Both the position numbers and the translations under genes were made by a program. Of a DNA stretch of 64,000 nucleotides, positions 1 to 10,165 are shown piece after piece. The notes under the pieces are model-generated. The model searched no databases. It was given only the letters and a program-made list of their open reading frames with translations, and had not been told where the DNA came from. The stretch's first letter is position 1, and the number at the start of each line of letters is the position of its first letter. The stretch is taken from the NCBI GenBank assembly GCA_012861695.1, contig JAAOOA010000060.1, positions 15,499,972 through 15,563,971 on the forward strand, read 5' to 3'. The DNA is from Trematomus loennbergii (taxonomy: Eukaryota; Chordata; Actinopteri; Perciformes; Nototheniidae).

Positions 1-762
1 ACTTTGACCATCCGTTCGCTGTTATTGATCATTGCGGAGAGCAGGCAGACGTTTTGTTTTTTATTATAGCAGCTATCGGATGGAATCAATACATGGGCTG
101 CACAGGTTGTCATGTCCGACTATCACAAGTAGAATCATAATGAAAAATACGCCGGTAAAATGTGCCTGTAGAAAACGGCTTAGCAAGTAATCAGTTTAGC
201 TTCGGTTGCTATGCTAACATCACCCATGTTATACCAGAGAAACTTTCATAACAGCGTTGTGATGCCAAACAGCGTCAATTCAGACTGACACACATTCACT
301 TAAGGGGAACTGGGGATATGTATCAGCTGCTTGTGTGACAGTCAGACAGTGAATACTTTAGAGCCGTGTGAGCTAACCCGGAGCTAACGGGAGAATAAAC
401 TCCCGTGGAAGAGCAGCCAGCACTGCAGCGGTCGGTAAATGCCGCTGAAACACATTAATAAACAACTCTGGAGAAAAGTATAAGGTTGGAGAAGTCGTTA
501 TTTAATTTAATCTGGCTTCGTATGATTAAAAGCAACACGATCATCGACCCGACGCAGTCCCCCGTTGTTGTTGTTGTTGTTGTTGTGAGCTCCGTTGGGG
601 AGAAAATCAGCGATGTAAACGGTGACGTCATGACGCAGCAGCGGCAGCTCTGGGCGGTGTGAACAGAGCGGGAGCAGAAAAGGGAAACCGGAGCTGAACC
701 AGAAAAGCTCTAGCTAGGAGCTAGAAAGGGAAAAGCGCTGGTGTGAAAGCCGCATGAGACTG
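1..762. other. unassigned left edge, possibly 5' leader of the LINE
   Basis: No convincing reading frame. It contains a short (GTT)n run near 564-586, a perfect CRE-like octamer TGACGTCA near 624, and a GC-richer stretch just upstream of the tandem repeats that lead into the LINE ORF1. It may be the 5' untranslated region of that LINE or flanking host DNA; the sequence alone does not decide. Confidence 0.3.
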
Positions 763-930
763 CTGCAGCCTGAAGACAAGCTGCAGGGAACAGTGACCCT
801 TCTCAGAGGGGAGCAGGAGCTGCAGCCTGAAGACAAGCTGCAGGGAACAGTGACCTTCTCAGAGAGGAGCAGGAGCTGCAGCCTGAAGACAAGCTGCAGG
901 GAACAATGACCCTTCTCAGAGAGAGTATAT
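763..930 (+). repeat. three tandem copies of a 56-57 bp unit
   Basis: Units begin at 763, 820 and 876, each starting with CTGCAGCCTGAAGACAAGC and continuing into GGGAACAGTGACC. The third unit reads GGGAACAATGACC, and this one-base change creates the ATG of the ORF1 frame that follows. Tandem repeats ahead of ORF1 are seen in several LINE families, where they can act as promoter monomers; that role here is inference. Confidence 0.75.
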
Positions 931-1888
931 CTCTACAGGAGGTAGAGATAGTGGAGATGAGAGAAAAACTTTCTCACTCACCATCCAGTGAATCATTTCA
1001 GCAGATTAAGGATGAACTCTGCCAGTTAAAGAAAGAATTAAAAACATCCATACAACAACTAAGAGGAGAAGTGACTGTCCTACAGGAGGACAGGGACATT
1101 CTAAAGAAAGAAATAACAGCAGTAAAAGAGGAGTTGCACCTCAAACACCAAACCATCCTGGGCCTGAAAGAGCAGCTCCAGAACCTCACAGCCACAGCAC
1201 TGCAGCGACCCCAACCTGCCACGAGTAACACACAACTCACTGAGCCAAGGCCTTCAACCAGCAGCCTTCTGCTCCAGCCTAGCCCACAACCATCATCCAG
1301 TAAAACCTCACCAAACCCCACATTTAAACCATTCACCAATGGCCCAGCGCCCCAGCAGGAGCCACAGCCATCTACCAGCTACCAGCTAGACAATATTCCT
1401 CCTTCCACAATCAAAATAACAACCGACACAGAAGCGACTGATGCTGAAGTAATAATTCTTATTGACTCAAATGGAAAATTCTTAGATGAAGAACAACTCT
1501 TCCCCGGACAAAAAGTAAAAAAATATGGTGCCCAAGAACAGATAATGCACTTGATGTTCTCACAAAGGCCAAACTGGGAGAACCAAGCCACATAATTGTG
1601 CACACAGGAACTAACAACCTTCGTATAGAGCAGAGAGAGTAGCTGAATCTGTGACGAGAGTGGCGCTAAAGGCTACGCAGTTTCCCAAACTCTAAAATAA
1701 CTATCTCCACAATCCTGCCCAGAAGAGATTTCCACCCTCTCACAATGATCTCCAGAGGATGTGCTGTAATGCCCAATGTCCACCTGGCACATCACCCCAC
1801 CCTCAGCATTCACAGCCTCCATGACCACGTTCACCTCCGTAAGGACATTGTAAAAGTCTTTGCTAAGACACTTAAGATGTGGCCTTAG
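906..1888 (+). pseudogene. LINE ORF1, coiled coil plus SGNH-type esterase, frameshifted
   Basis: The first open frame (906-1595, 229 codons) has a charged, leucine-rich coiled-coil stretch (residues about 5-95), a Pro/Ser/Thr-rich linker (about 100-165), then a VIILIDSNGKF block like the first block of CR1/L2 ORF1 esterases. The next conserved block, HTGTNNL, is in another frame at about 1600-1620. A further block, LPRRDFHP, is near 1720, and the frame ends at TAG 1886-1888. At least two frameshifts and an in-frame stop at 1640 separate these pieces, so no intact ORF1 product can be made. In active relatives this protein accompanies the RNA and is thought to aid retrotransposition. Confidence 0.7.
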
Positions 1889-2273
1889 GACGAAGCCAGG
1901 GCGGAACCTCTGCTAGCTGCGGACGAGCTAGCCAGCATATAACTGGACCACCCCTATCACCACCTGCAACTTGCGATATCCCCTTGGATCAGGCCCCTAC
2001 CCCCTCCACCATTATTACCTCACCTTCAGAGCCACCCACCCAGAACCAGAGCCATACAAGCAAGACAGGCCAGCACCACTCCAATAAACTCAAGGCCCAT
2101 ACCAGGATATCAGCCCTGCCCCCCGTTTCAGCAACCAGCTCAGAAAAGCTACGCCACTGCACTGAAGACCCCACCAAATATCGACAGAAACGGAGCCGAC
2201 ATGGGAGAGATCACACACCTCCTCAGCCTTATATGCACCAAACTGATGAGTCAGGTCGTATAAGACTTAACTT

Positions 2274-2529
<256 letters not shown>

Positions 2530-3400
2530 TTAAAGAGAACACACAAAATGTAGACATTATTATCCTCCAAGAGACCTGAGATCTGATTCCAACATCCACT
2601 GTCCCCCAAATTACAAACAAATTCTTCTGCCCTCGATCAAAAACCCAGCAATTAAAAAAGGGAGAGACTCAGGAGGCATTATAATTTGGCACAAACTCGA
2701 ACTCTCAAAATATATAACAATAATAAAATCCGAGCCCTCCCACATCTGGATTAAACTATCCAAAAGCATCACATGTACAGAAAATGATTTGTTTTTATGT
2801 ACAATATATGTGCCTCCGAGTGACTCTCCTTACTACAGCGAGGAAATATTCCCACACCTCCACACCCAAATCTGCAGATTTCAGGCCCAAGGAAAAGTGT
2901 TGATCTGTGGAGACCTCAACGCACGTACTGGAACCCATCCAGACTCATACTCAGAGAGTGGTAACAAACATATATTTGGACAAAACTTTCCCCGCAACAC
3001 CACAAATCTTCCTCGCCATAATTCTGACCCTCAGATAAACAAGAATGGGAGAGACCTGCTCCAACTCTGTCAAAGCCTCGGTCTGTACATTGTTAACGGT
3101 AGGTTTAGAGGTGACTCTTTGGGAAGACCCACCTTCTGCTCATCTCTTGGCACGAGTACCGTAGATTACATGATAACTGACTTGGACCCGCTCTTTCTCA
3201 GTTCATTTATAGTCAAACCTCTAACACCTCTATCGGATCACAGCCAAATTACTGTGTTCATGAAACAGAAAGTCCACAATCTGAGCCCAATAATCTGTTT
3301 AACATTAAAAGAAAATACAAATGGGCTCCAGACAGTGCACAAGAGTTCCAGAAAGCTATTGGAAACGAACAAATTCAAAGACTCTTAGACAACTTTCTGG
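2530..3400 (+). pseudogene. LINE ORF2 endonuclease domain (APE type), decayed
   Basis: Translation shows the landmarks of APE-type LINE endonucleases in order: DIIILQET near 2551-2574 (catalytic Glu block) followed by an in-frame stop, GDLNARTG near 2919-2942, STVDYMITD near 3160-3183, and LSDHSQI near 3230-3250, which carries the terminal catalytic Asp/His. The longest frame is 2789-3388. In active elements this domain nicks target DNA so that reverse transcription can be primed. A premature stop after the first block and a frame change after 3390 show it is dead. Confidence 0.75.
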
Positions 3401-3465
3401 ACACCACATATGACCACAATAAAGAAGGCATAGACCTGGCAGTTAGAAAAATTAACCAAATCTTC

Positions 3466-4625
3466 ATGAGAACAGCTCATACATCCCAACTGAAGAAATG
3501 CAGCAACAAGCCCCCAAAACAAAAAGAAATCAACTGGTTTGATGAAGAATGCCAACAAAAAAGGAAAGAACTTAGGAAAATATGGAACCAAAAACATAGA
3601 GATCCTAGCAACGCAGACGTACGCCTCCTTTACTGCGACATGCTCAAACAATACAAACGTACAATCAAAATCAAGAAGGCTCAGTACACACAAAAACAAC
3701 TAACGATAATCGAGGAGTCTTTAAACACAAACAGATTCTGGGAACATTGGAAAATCTAAGTAAAAGTAAACACGATGACCCAGTTATACAGAATGGAGAC
3801 ATCTGGACCGATCACTTCAAACATCTGTATGGTAACATTCCTATCAATTCTGACTCAGAACAAACACAAATCATTGAAAAGTTCAACAACTTAGAATGGT
3901 CATCAAGGACTCCCAGAACCCTTTGGACTTTCTAATTACTGAACAGGAACTGGAAAAAAAGTTGATTAACCTAAAACCAAAAAAAGCAAGTGGGCTTGAC
4001 GGCATATTGAACGAGATGCTAAAACACTCAAGTAAAAAAAATCAGATTGGCTATACTCAAACTATTCAATTTGATCCTGATTGTAGGTTACTTTCCTGAC
4101 AGCTGGAATCGTGGTCTCATAACACCCATTTTTAAAAACGGCGATAAATCTGACCCTAATAATTACAGAGGCATTTGTGTGAACAGTAACCTGGGGAAGG
4201 TCTTTTGTAGTATTATAAATTCCCGGCTTATAGACTTCCTTACGAAACACAATGTCCTGAGCAAAAGCCAAATTGGATTCTTACCAAATCACCGCACATC
4301 AGACCACATTTACACCCTACACACCCTAATTGACAAATATGTTAATCAAAATAAAAGCAAAATATTTGCCTGTTTCATTGATTTCCAAAAAGCATTTGAC
4401 TCGATTGGCATGTTGGTCTATTCAACAAACTACTTCAAAGCGGTATAGGGGGTAAAACATATGACCTAATAAAATCTATGTACACAAACAACATGTGCAG
4501 CATCAAGATCGGACACAAAAGAACAACCTTCATTTCTCAAGAACGGGGAGTAAGACAAGGATGCTGTTTATCACCGGCCCTGTTCAACATCTACATTAAC
4601 GAACTGGCCACTATCTTAGAACAGT
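3466..4625 (+). pseudogene. LINE ORF2 linker and N-terminal half of reverse transcriptase
   Basis: Overlapping frames at 3466-3759, 3747-3935, 3896-4099 and 4047-4448 join into one LINE ORF2 linker and RT domain broken by several frameshifts. Recognisable blocks are KKASGLDGI near 3985, PIFKNGDKSDPNNYRGI near 4125-4175 and FIDFQKAFDSI near 4375-4405, which holds the first catalytic Asp. After another shift GVRQGCCLSPALFNIYINEL follows at about 4547-4605. The YADD box, thumb and C-terminus are absent because homology stops near 4625. Confidence 0.75.
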
Positions 4626-4633
4626 TATTGAAT

Positions 4634-4765
4634 TGAATTGAGAGAGAGAGAAAGAGAGAGACAGATATGGGGGTTGTTGTTAGCATTTGGTGCTAGCTCG
4701 GAGCTAACAGAGATTAGTAGCTGTTTCAACAATAAGGAGAGGGAGAGCTCTTTCCTGAGAGAGAG

Positions 4766-4842
<77 letters not shown>
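4634..4842. repeat. GA-rich low-complexity tract with first copy of a 90-bp direct repeat
   Basis: Runs of GAGAGA flank a block at 4669-4757 (GGGGGTTGTTGTTAGCAT to AGAGCTCTTTCCT). The same block recurs at 5732-5819 in direct orientation with few differences, on the far side of the MITE. The GA tract has overgrown the left end of the MITE, whose GGGTGTTTCTC terminus now reads GAGAGTTTCTC. Confidence 0.85.
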
Positions 4843-4844
<2 letters not shown>

Positions 4845-5714
4845 TTTCTCAATCGCGAGTAAAGCTGCTGCAGAGCCACTATTTCAAGCATACTACGTCA
4901 TCGAGTGCCGCCGAAGGACTGTTCCAATCTCCAGCATGTAAGGAATGCGTGGAAAGGGTAGGACCCAAATGCAGACTATAAAACAAAGTAACAAGGTCTA
5001 GAAACAAAAACGAGCTTTAATCTAAAAGCTGAACAATAGCATGGCATGAAACACATAGGTTCTACAGAAACTGACCGTGACCAACATGGTGGGAGACAGG
5101 AGAAACAAACATGACTGACATGAAGGAAGACAGGAAAAACCAACAATGAACCGACAAGGCACACAGGGAAGACAAGACTAAATACAGAGAGGGGTAATCA
5201 CAAGACGAGACACAGCTGGGGTAAGGGAGGCAGAAACACAAGGGCAACAGGTGAACACAATCAGACAATCAGACACACCAGGGAAACTAACGACAGGAAG
5301 GCAAACACAGGAAGAAGGAACAGAGAAGACACAAGGAGGAAAACATTTCAAAACAAAACAGGAAACCAGAGACAGAAAAAGACAAGACAAAACACAACAC
5401 AGACAGATCGTGACACAGCATACTTGGAAATCTACCGAGCCCGGCGTACTTCGTTTGGAGCAATATCGAGGCTGCACATGAGTAGACTCCGTGGTCTTAA
5501 AATCCCCACAATGCTTTGCGCACAGACCAATTTCCCCAAATCTGTGGCGGAAATTGTAAGGCGGGGCCTCTCATATGACGCACACCTGCACACTTGCTTG
5601 CCTGTTCCACTCTTCGTTTTCCGAATGGCAGGAAGTATTTTTGACTCGCTTCTGAAGCAAGATGCTCGGCAGACATGTGCTACCAAGCAAGCGTACTCGC
5701 GATTGAGAAACACT
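4843..5714. mobile_element. MITE family 1, copy 1 (split by a solo-LTR-like insert)
   Basis: The left part (TTTCTCAATCGCGAGTAAAG to about 4936) and right part (5416-5714, ending ATTGAGAAACACTC) match the clean copy at 36093-36483. Its left tip is lost in the GA tract, so no TSD is visible. It carries no transposase frame. The family is non-autonomous; the 3-bp TSDs of the other two copies suggest a PIF/Harbinger source. Confidence 0.8.
4937..5415 (-). mobile_element. solo-LTR-like insertion, 479 bp, with 5-bp TSD
   Basis: It starts TGTAAGG and ends CGTGACA, so it has the TG...CA ends of an LTR. It is flanked by a perfect 5-bp duplication CAGCA (4932-4936 and 5416-5420), and removing it and one CAGCA restores the MITE sequence seen at 36093-36483. 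There is no internal coding region. Read on the minus strand it ends in a GTCTGCATTTGGGTCC-type block shared in part with the LTR-like repeat near 15290. It is called a solo LTR from its termini and TSD; the parent family is not identified. Confidence 0.6.
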
Positions 5715-5731
5715 CAGAGACTGAGAGTTAC

Positions 5732-5819
5732 GGGGGTTGTTGTTAGCATCTGGTGCTAGCTCGGAGCTAACGGAGATTAGAAGCTGTTTCAACAATAAGG
5801 AGAGGGAGAGCTCTCTCCT
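5732..5819. repeat. second copy of the 90-bp direct repeat
   Basis: Matches 4669-4757 with a handful of substitutions. Its core GTTGTTAGCAT...GGTGCTAGCT...GAGCTAACGGA also appears inside the hAT copies at about 21889-21945 and 49852-49910, so the module is shared by otherwise different repeats. Confidence 0.8.
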
Positions 5820-6500
5820 ATGGGACTGAGAGAGATAACGTCAGCTCAGGGAGGTAAAGGACTCTCTGAGGGATTAGATTGTAAACTTTAGTCTAGTTAT
5901 CTCAGTGGGTCTCAAACGGTTTGGTCATCTATGTAAACAAATATTTCCATCTATGTAATATTAGTTGTGTATAAAATAAGTTAAGAAATCCTTCCAATGT
6001 GTACTATAGGTCAGTACAAAAATTAAAAACAGTTTGAAAGGGGAGTGATTAGTCAAATATGCATAAATAAAAAGAAAGAATGCAGACGAGGTAAGATAAA
6101 GATAGGAGAGAGGAGTTTATCAATGATTTGTTATTGGTTGTGAGCATATTCTAATGGCTTTTTGATTCTTGAAATATATACAGTTCTGTTTCATATGAGT
6201 GTTGAGAGCTGTATCCCAATGTTGCCCTCAAAGGCACCAGATTGATACATTCAACTTCAATTTAAAGAAAAAATCTTCCCGGGGTCACATCACAAATAAA
6301 ACAGGTTCACATGGATAGGATACTAGATAAGTGTGCACACTCATTATATACACTACACATTTTTCTTGGATTTGTTAAAACTATAGTCCCTAATATATTT
6401 GTAGAAAGGCAGGAATGGAATTAAATTGAGAAAATGTTTCATTGCGGAGGACCCCCTGTTTTGTGTCCCCCCCACTTTTCAAACCAAAGTTACACCCTTG
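5820..6500. other. intergenic AT-rich sequence
   Basis: No reading frame or RNA gene recognised. The stretch around 6445-6500 (a run of C followed by CACTTTTCAAACCAAAG) resembles the degenerate end of a fish DNA transposon, but no partner end or TSD was found. Confidence 0.3.
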
Positions 6501-6592
6501 CCCACAACAATAACTATCTCTGACCGAAAGTTGCCCGGTCATAAACTGGTAACAACAACAAAATGCTAGGGCAGCCCCTCCTTAAGGGAGAT
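6501..6592 (+). repeat. 92-bp dispersed repeat, inverted partner at 37648-37737
   Basis: Runs from CCCACAACAATAACTATCTC to CTTAAGGGAGAT. The reverse complement of 37648-37737 matches it along its whole length with only a few differences. No transposon ends are visible around either copy. Confidence 0.8.
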
Positions 6593-7454
6593 AGCGGCTG
6601 TCCAAGGCTGGGTCCAAATCAATAGCAATTTTGGGATGTCGGTGCCTAGCCTGCAGCTCATTATATGGGCCAGCGTTATTTACAAGCTTTGGCCTGCCTC
6701 CTCCTCCATCCCTCCTCCTCCACTTGTTCTAGGATAATATTTCATACAAATACTCCACTAAAACCTGCTCCCACTCGGTGTCACCAGGAGACGGTTCCTC
6801 TAGAAACCAGAGCAACACACTCTCACTCCCTAAACGTCCAGGAGCAACGCTTGGTCAGGGTCCCGTGGCGTGCAGTTGGGACGCGCCGAGGCTCCTTCAG
6901 CTTCATAAACGGACGCAAAGAGCTTTCAACTGATTGCAATGTATTCCCATCGGCGGCGGGATTTGACGCTCATGGAAACACTGCATCGGTCCATGTCGGC
7001 GGCCCTTAAAGGCAATGTGAGTGTCCATTCCCATTGGATAATGGAGAATTGTACACCCGGAAGTAACTATTCTCCTTACTGTCGATTGATTTTACAGTGA
7101 TATCTGCACTACTCATCAACTCAAAAACACCAGATTATCCTTGTTAATTACACAAAATTGATTGGTTTAAATTGTGTGCAATGCTTTTGTATTTTTCCCT
7201 TCGATTCGGAGAAACAAATATTTTTTGGGAGTTTAGGATGGCAGAAGACACTACACTACCCAGAATCCTCAGCTATCATTTAGGACTACAGCATGTGCTT
7301 TGTTTGACAAACCCCGTGATTAGTTCTCAAGCTCTGTGATTGGATGTTGGAGTGGCAGTGCGCGAAGTTTACACCGCGTCAAACAGCACTTTGAAATGGA
7401 ATGAAACCCATCGACGGCACACTATCCAAATCAAGACTCGAACGTGTCCTACCC

Positions 7455-7810
7455 CCCCTTAGCTCCTCCAACAGTGCAACACAATAAAACAGATAGCCTA
7501 CACAGAAAAAATAGTGCAAGTAAATACAAAAAAAAAATAGTAAAATAGTAAAAAGTTAAATAGTGCAATAAGAGTCTATATACAAGTGATTGGAATATGA
7601 TATATTAGACAAATAATTTCTAAGTAGCAGCCAGATGAGTGTTATGGATGTTGTAAGTTCAGGTGTTTAATAGTCTTCTGGCCTGTGGGATGAAGCTGTC
7701 CCTGAGTCTGGTGGTTTTAGTCCGGATGCTGCGGTACCGCCTGCCAGACGGCAGCAGACAGAACAGTTTGTGGCTGGGTGATGGAGGTCTTTTATAATCC
7801 TGAGGGCTTT
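7455..7810 (-). mobile_element. LINE 3' fragment inside the foldback spacer
   Basis: The reverse complement matches the LINE at 39055-39810, including its last coding block (encoding LLPSGRRYRSI and RDSFIPQAIRLLN-like residues, here about 7670-7770) and the 3' UTR block TTGTGTTGCACTGTTGGAG at about 7466-7485. It is 5' truncated, as usual for LINEs. Confidence 0.8.
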
Positions 7811-7959
7811 CTTTAAGGTTAACCTGGTATTTTTACTGCATTTATTTTAGTTACTTTACAGATTTGGATTAATGATGTGAAATATAAACAACCCTTAAAT
7901 CAGACTTTAGTTACACCTGAGTAAAATTCAGTGAAGGTGATTTTTCATATGGAATGCAG
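7811..7959. repeat. fragment of a common fish repeat in the foldback spacer
   Basis: Sequence around TTAGTTACTTTACAGATT and CAGACTTTAGTTACAC resembles interior parts of the abundant fish element whose left end is seen at 60967. No ends are present. Assignment rests on remembered family character. Confidence 0.35.
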
Positions 7960-8509
7960 TTGGAGGTCAACCAATCACAGAGCTTGAGAACTAATCACGG
8001 GGTTTGTCAAACAAAGCACATGCTGTAGTCCTAAATGATAGCTGAGGATTCTGGGTAGTGTAGTGTCTTCTGCCATCCTAAACTCCCAAAAAATATTTGT
8101 TTCTCCGAATCGAAGGGAAAAATACAAAAGTATTGCACACAATTTAAACCAATCAATGTTGTGTAATTAACAAGGATAATCTGGTGTTTTTGAGTTGATG
8201 AGTAGTGCAGATATCACTGTAAAATCAATCGACAGTAAGGAGAATAGTTACTTCCGGGTGTACAATTCTCCGTTATCCAATGGGAATGGACGCTCACATT
8301 GCCTTTAAGGGCCGCCGACATGGACCGATGCGGTGCTTCCATGAGCGTCAAATACCGCCGCCGATGGGAATACATTGCAATCAGTTGAAAGCTCTTTGCG
8401 TCCGTTTATGAAGCTGAAGGAGCCTCGGCGCGTCCCAACTGCACGCCACGGGACCCTGACCAAGCGTCGCTCCTGGACGTTTAGGGAGTGAGAGTATGTT
8501 GACCAGAGC

Positions 8510-8929
8510 CAACTAGCCAGCAATACCAAATTAGACATGATACTGTCCAAATCATACAGCCACTTTTGTCCACTAACTAATATGTCAGTTACCAAAACAT
8601 AAGGGCTAGGAATCTCAAATATTTGCACTATTCATATAAACCAGTAGAGTAGCATATTTGAGAGGAATACAATACATTGGTTGTAGTAAAAGACATATGG
8701 CCACAAAACCAGCAGTGGCCCAAGCAAATATGAAACAGCGGATCAACCAATATGTATTTTTTTAATTGAGTCCAAGGTAGAGGAGTGCAGTCAGCATGCA
8801 GTTTAGTGAGACCTCAGACAGCAGAAGGATCAGACTCCTGACTCAAAAAGCTTTTCAATCAGTTATAAAAGACATAATCTATCATCTAGATTAACATCAT
8901 GAAATTAAAAACATCTGCTTGTTTTTCTT
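8510..8929. other. unassigned sequence
   Basis: No gene, RNA or delimited repeat recognised between the foldback element and the LINE tail. Confidence 0.3.
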
Positions 8930-9145
8930 TTTGCCGCTGCTTTTAATTGAACTATTCATACTGTATCTTAAACTGCACTGTAACTTTTATTCATGTATTT
9001 TTTCTTTTAATGTTTATTTTATTATCTTTGCTTTTTAATGACTGTTTTCAAATGCCATTTTCTTAATGTCTTTCATTTTTGTAAAGCACTTCGAATTGCC
9101 TTGTGTTGAAAGGTGCTATATAAATAAACTTGCCTTGCCTTGCCT
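8930..9145 (+). mobile_element. LINE-type 3' UTR fragment with CTTGC tail
   Basis: The block TTTTTGTAAAGCACTTCGA...AGGTGCTATATAAATAAA followed by short tandem (CTTGC)n is the 3' end seen in many fish LINE and LINE-derived copies. No coding part remains. Confidence 0.55.
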
Positions 9146-9924
9146 TGTTTGGAAAGGTACAGAATTGTGATACTTCTCTATGCTCCAAAATGATAATCAT
9201 ATTTTTCTGGATCCAGTCATTGTTTCCCCTGCAAAACATGTTTACAGGTTTCATATTGTTCTGGAAAATCTATTGATCAAATTTCAGTAACTCAAAATTA
9301 AGCAGTGGAGATTGTAACACCAACGACCTACTTAATTACAGCAAAGAACAGACTCGTTTTCAGGCTAGTTTAAATATGGTGTTCTTATCAAACACAATAA
9401 CTGCTATAGTACAACAACAATAGAATAAAACAAGTTTAAACTAGCTCCACTTCAACCAGCTACAAATTATACATCAATAATCCAATAATGTAACACAGGG
9501 GTCATTCTGCTGTACAATGAATACTTTTATCCATTTTTGTGTGCATTGTGCTTATAATACTGTTTGTCTTATTACTTTGGTAATTGCATGCATTTACTGC
9601 AATTTAGTTTTTGGGTACTTTCACTTTCATGTTATTTAATTCTGTTTTCACTCAGATGCCGAGCATCAGACACATTTCAAGAACCATGGAGATCCATTAT
9701 CATCGAACATCCCCGTTTAAAAAAAAAAAATCATTCAACTATACTTTGAAATCAGTGTTATTTAATGATGTGAAATAAATAATTATAATAATAATAATTA
9801 TAAATTGTAAGTAGGGACCTATTGTGGATAGCTGCTTTATAGCTAGATATAATCTTTGCATTTTTCAATATAATCAGATATTAGATCAATCCTTAATGCC
9901 CATCAGTAGTGCGAGTACAAGCTT
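9146..9924. other. AT-rich intergenic sequence
   Basis: Nothing recognisable apart from short A/T runs near 9719-9730 and 9780-9810. Confidence 0.3.
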
Positions 9925-10165
9925 TTGTTTTAGCTCAGCAGCTCATTGCCTGAACATCCAAACCTGAGGAGGGGTCGGCCTCCTTTGTGTTTACCTACAG
10001 CTGTTGAGATAGGGGACACCGGCGGCCCGGCAAAGAGTGGCGGGATTATTGTGCCTCTGCTAAATGAGGCAGAACGGGGCTAATTCTATTTGAGCTTCAC
10101 CACTTGAATCAACTTTACGGCCCTATTAGCTTCCTGAAATTAGTGAAGGGAAAAGGAGAGAAGGG
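9925..10165. other. GC-richer non-coding island, candidate conserved element
   Basis: A compact block of mixed composition without a reading frame, containing CAGCTGTTGAGATAGGGG and GGCGGCCCGGCAAAGAGTGG, stands out in a long AT-rich interval. It has no repeat partner in the window and no transposon ends. A conserved enhancer is one possible explanation; this is a guess from composition. Confidence 0.2.

Larger units (their letters stand above)
6814..8501. mobile_element. foldback transposon with about 530-bp inverted arms and 8-bp TSD
   Basis: Left arm 6814-7346 and right arm 7960-8501 are near-identical in inverted orientation, ending in AACACACTCTCACTCCC and GGGAGTGAGAGTATGTT. A perfect 8-bp duplication ACCAGAGC lies at 6806-6813 and 8502-8509. 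The spacer (about 610 bp) contains a reverse-strand LINE fragment and other repeat pieces. The paired open frames at 6665-7009 and 8305-8628 are the same arm read twice and are not genes. No transposase is visible. The 8-bp TSD fits a hAT-type source. Confidence 0.85.

Noticed and set aside
6665..7009. 114-codon frame, with a near-identical frame at 8305-8628 on the other strand
   Set aside because: Both are the inverted arms of the foldback element read from opposite ends; no domain is present.
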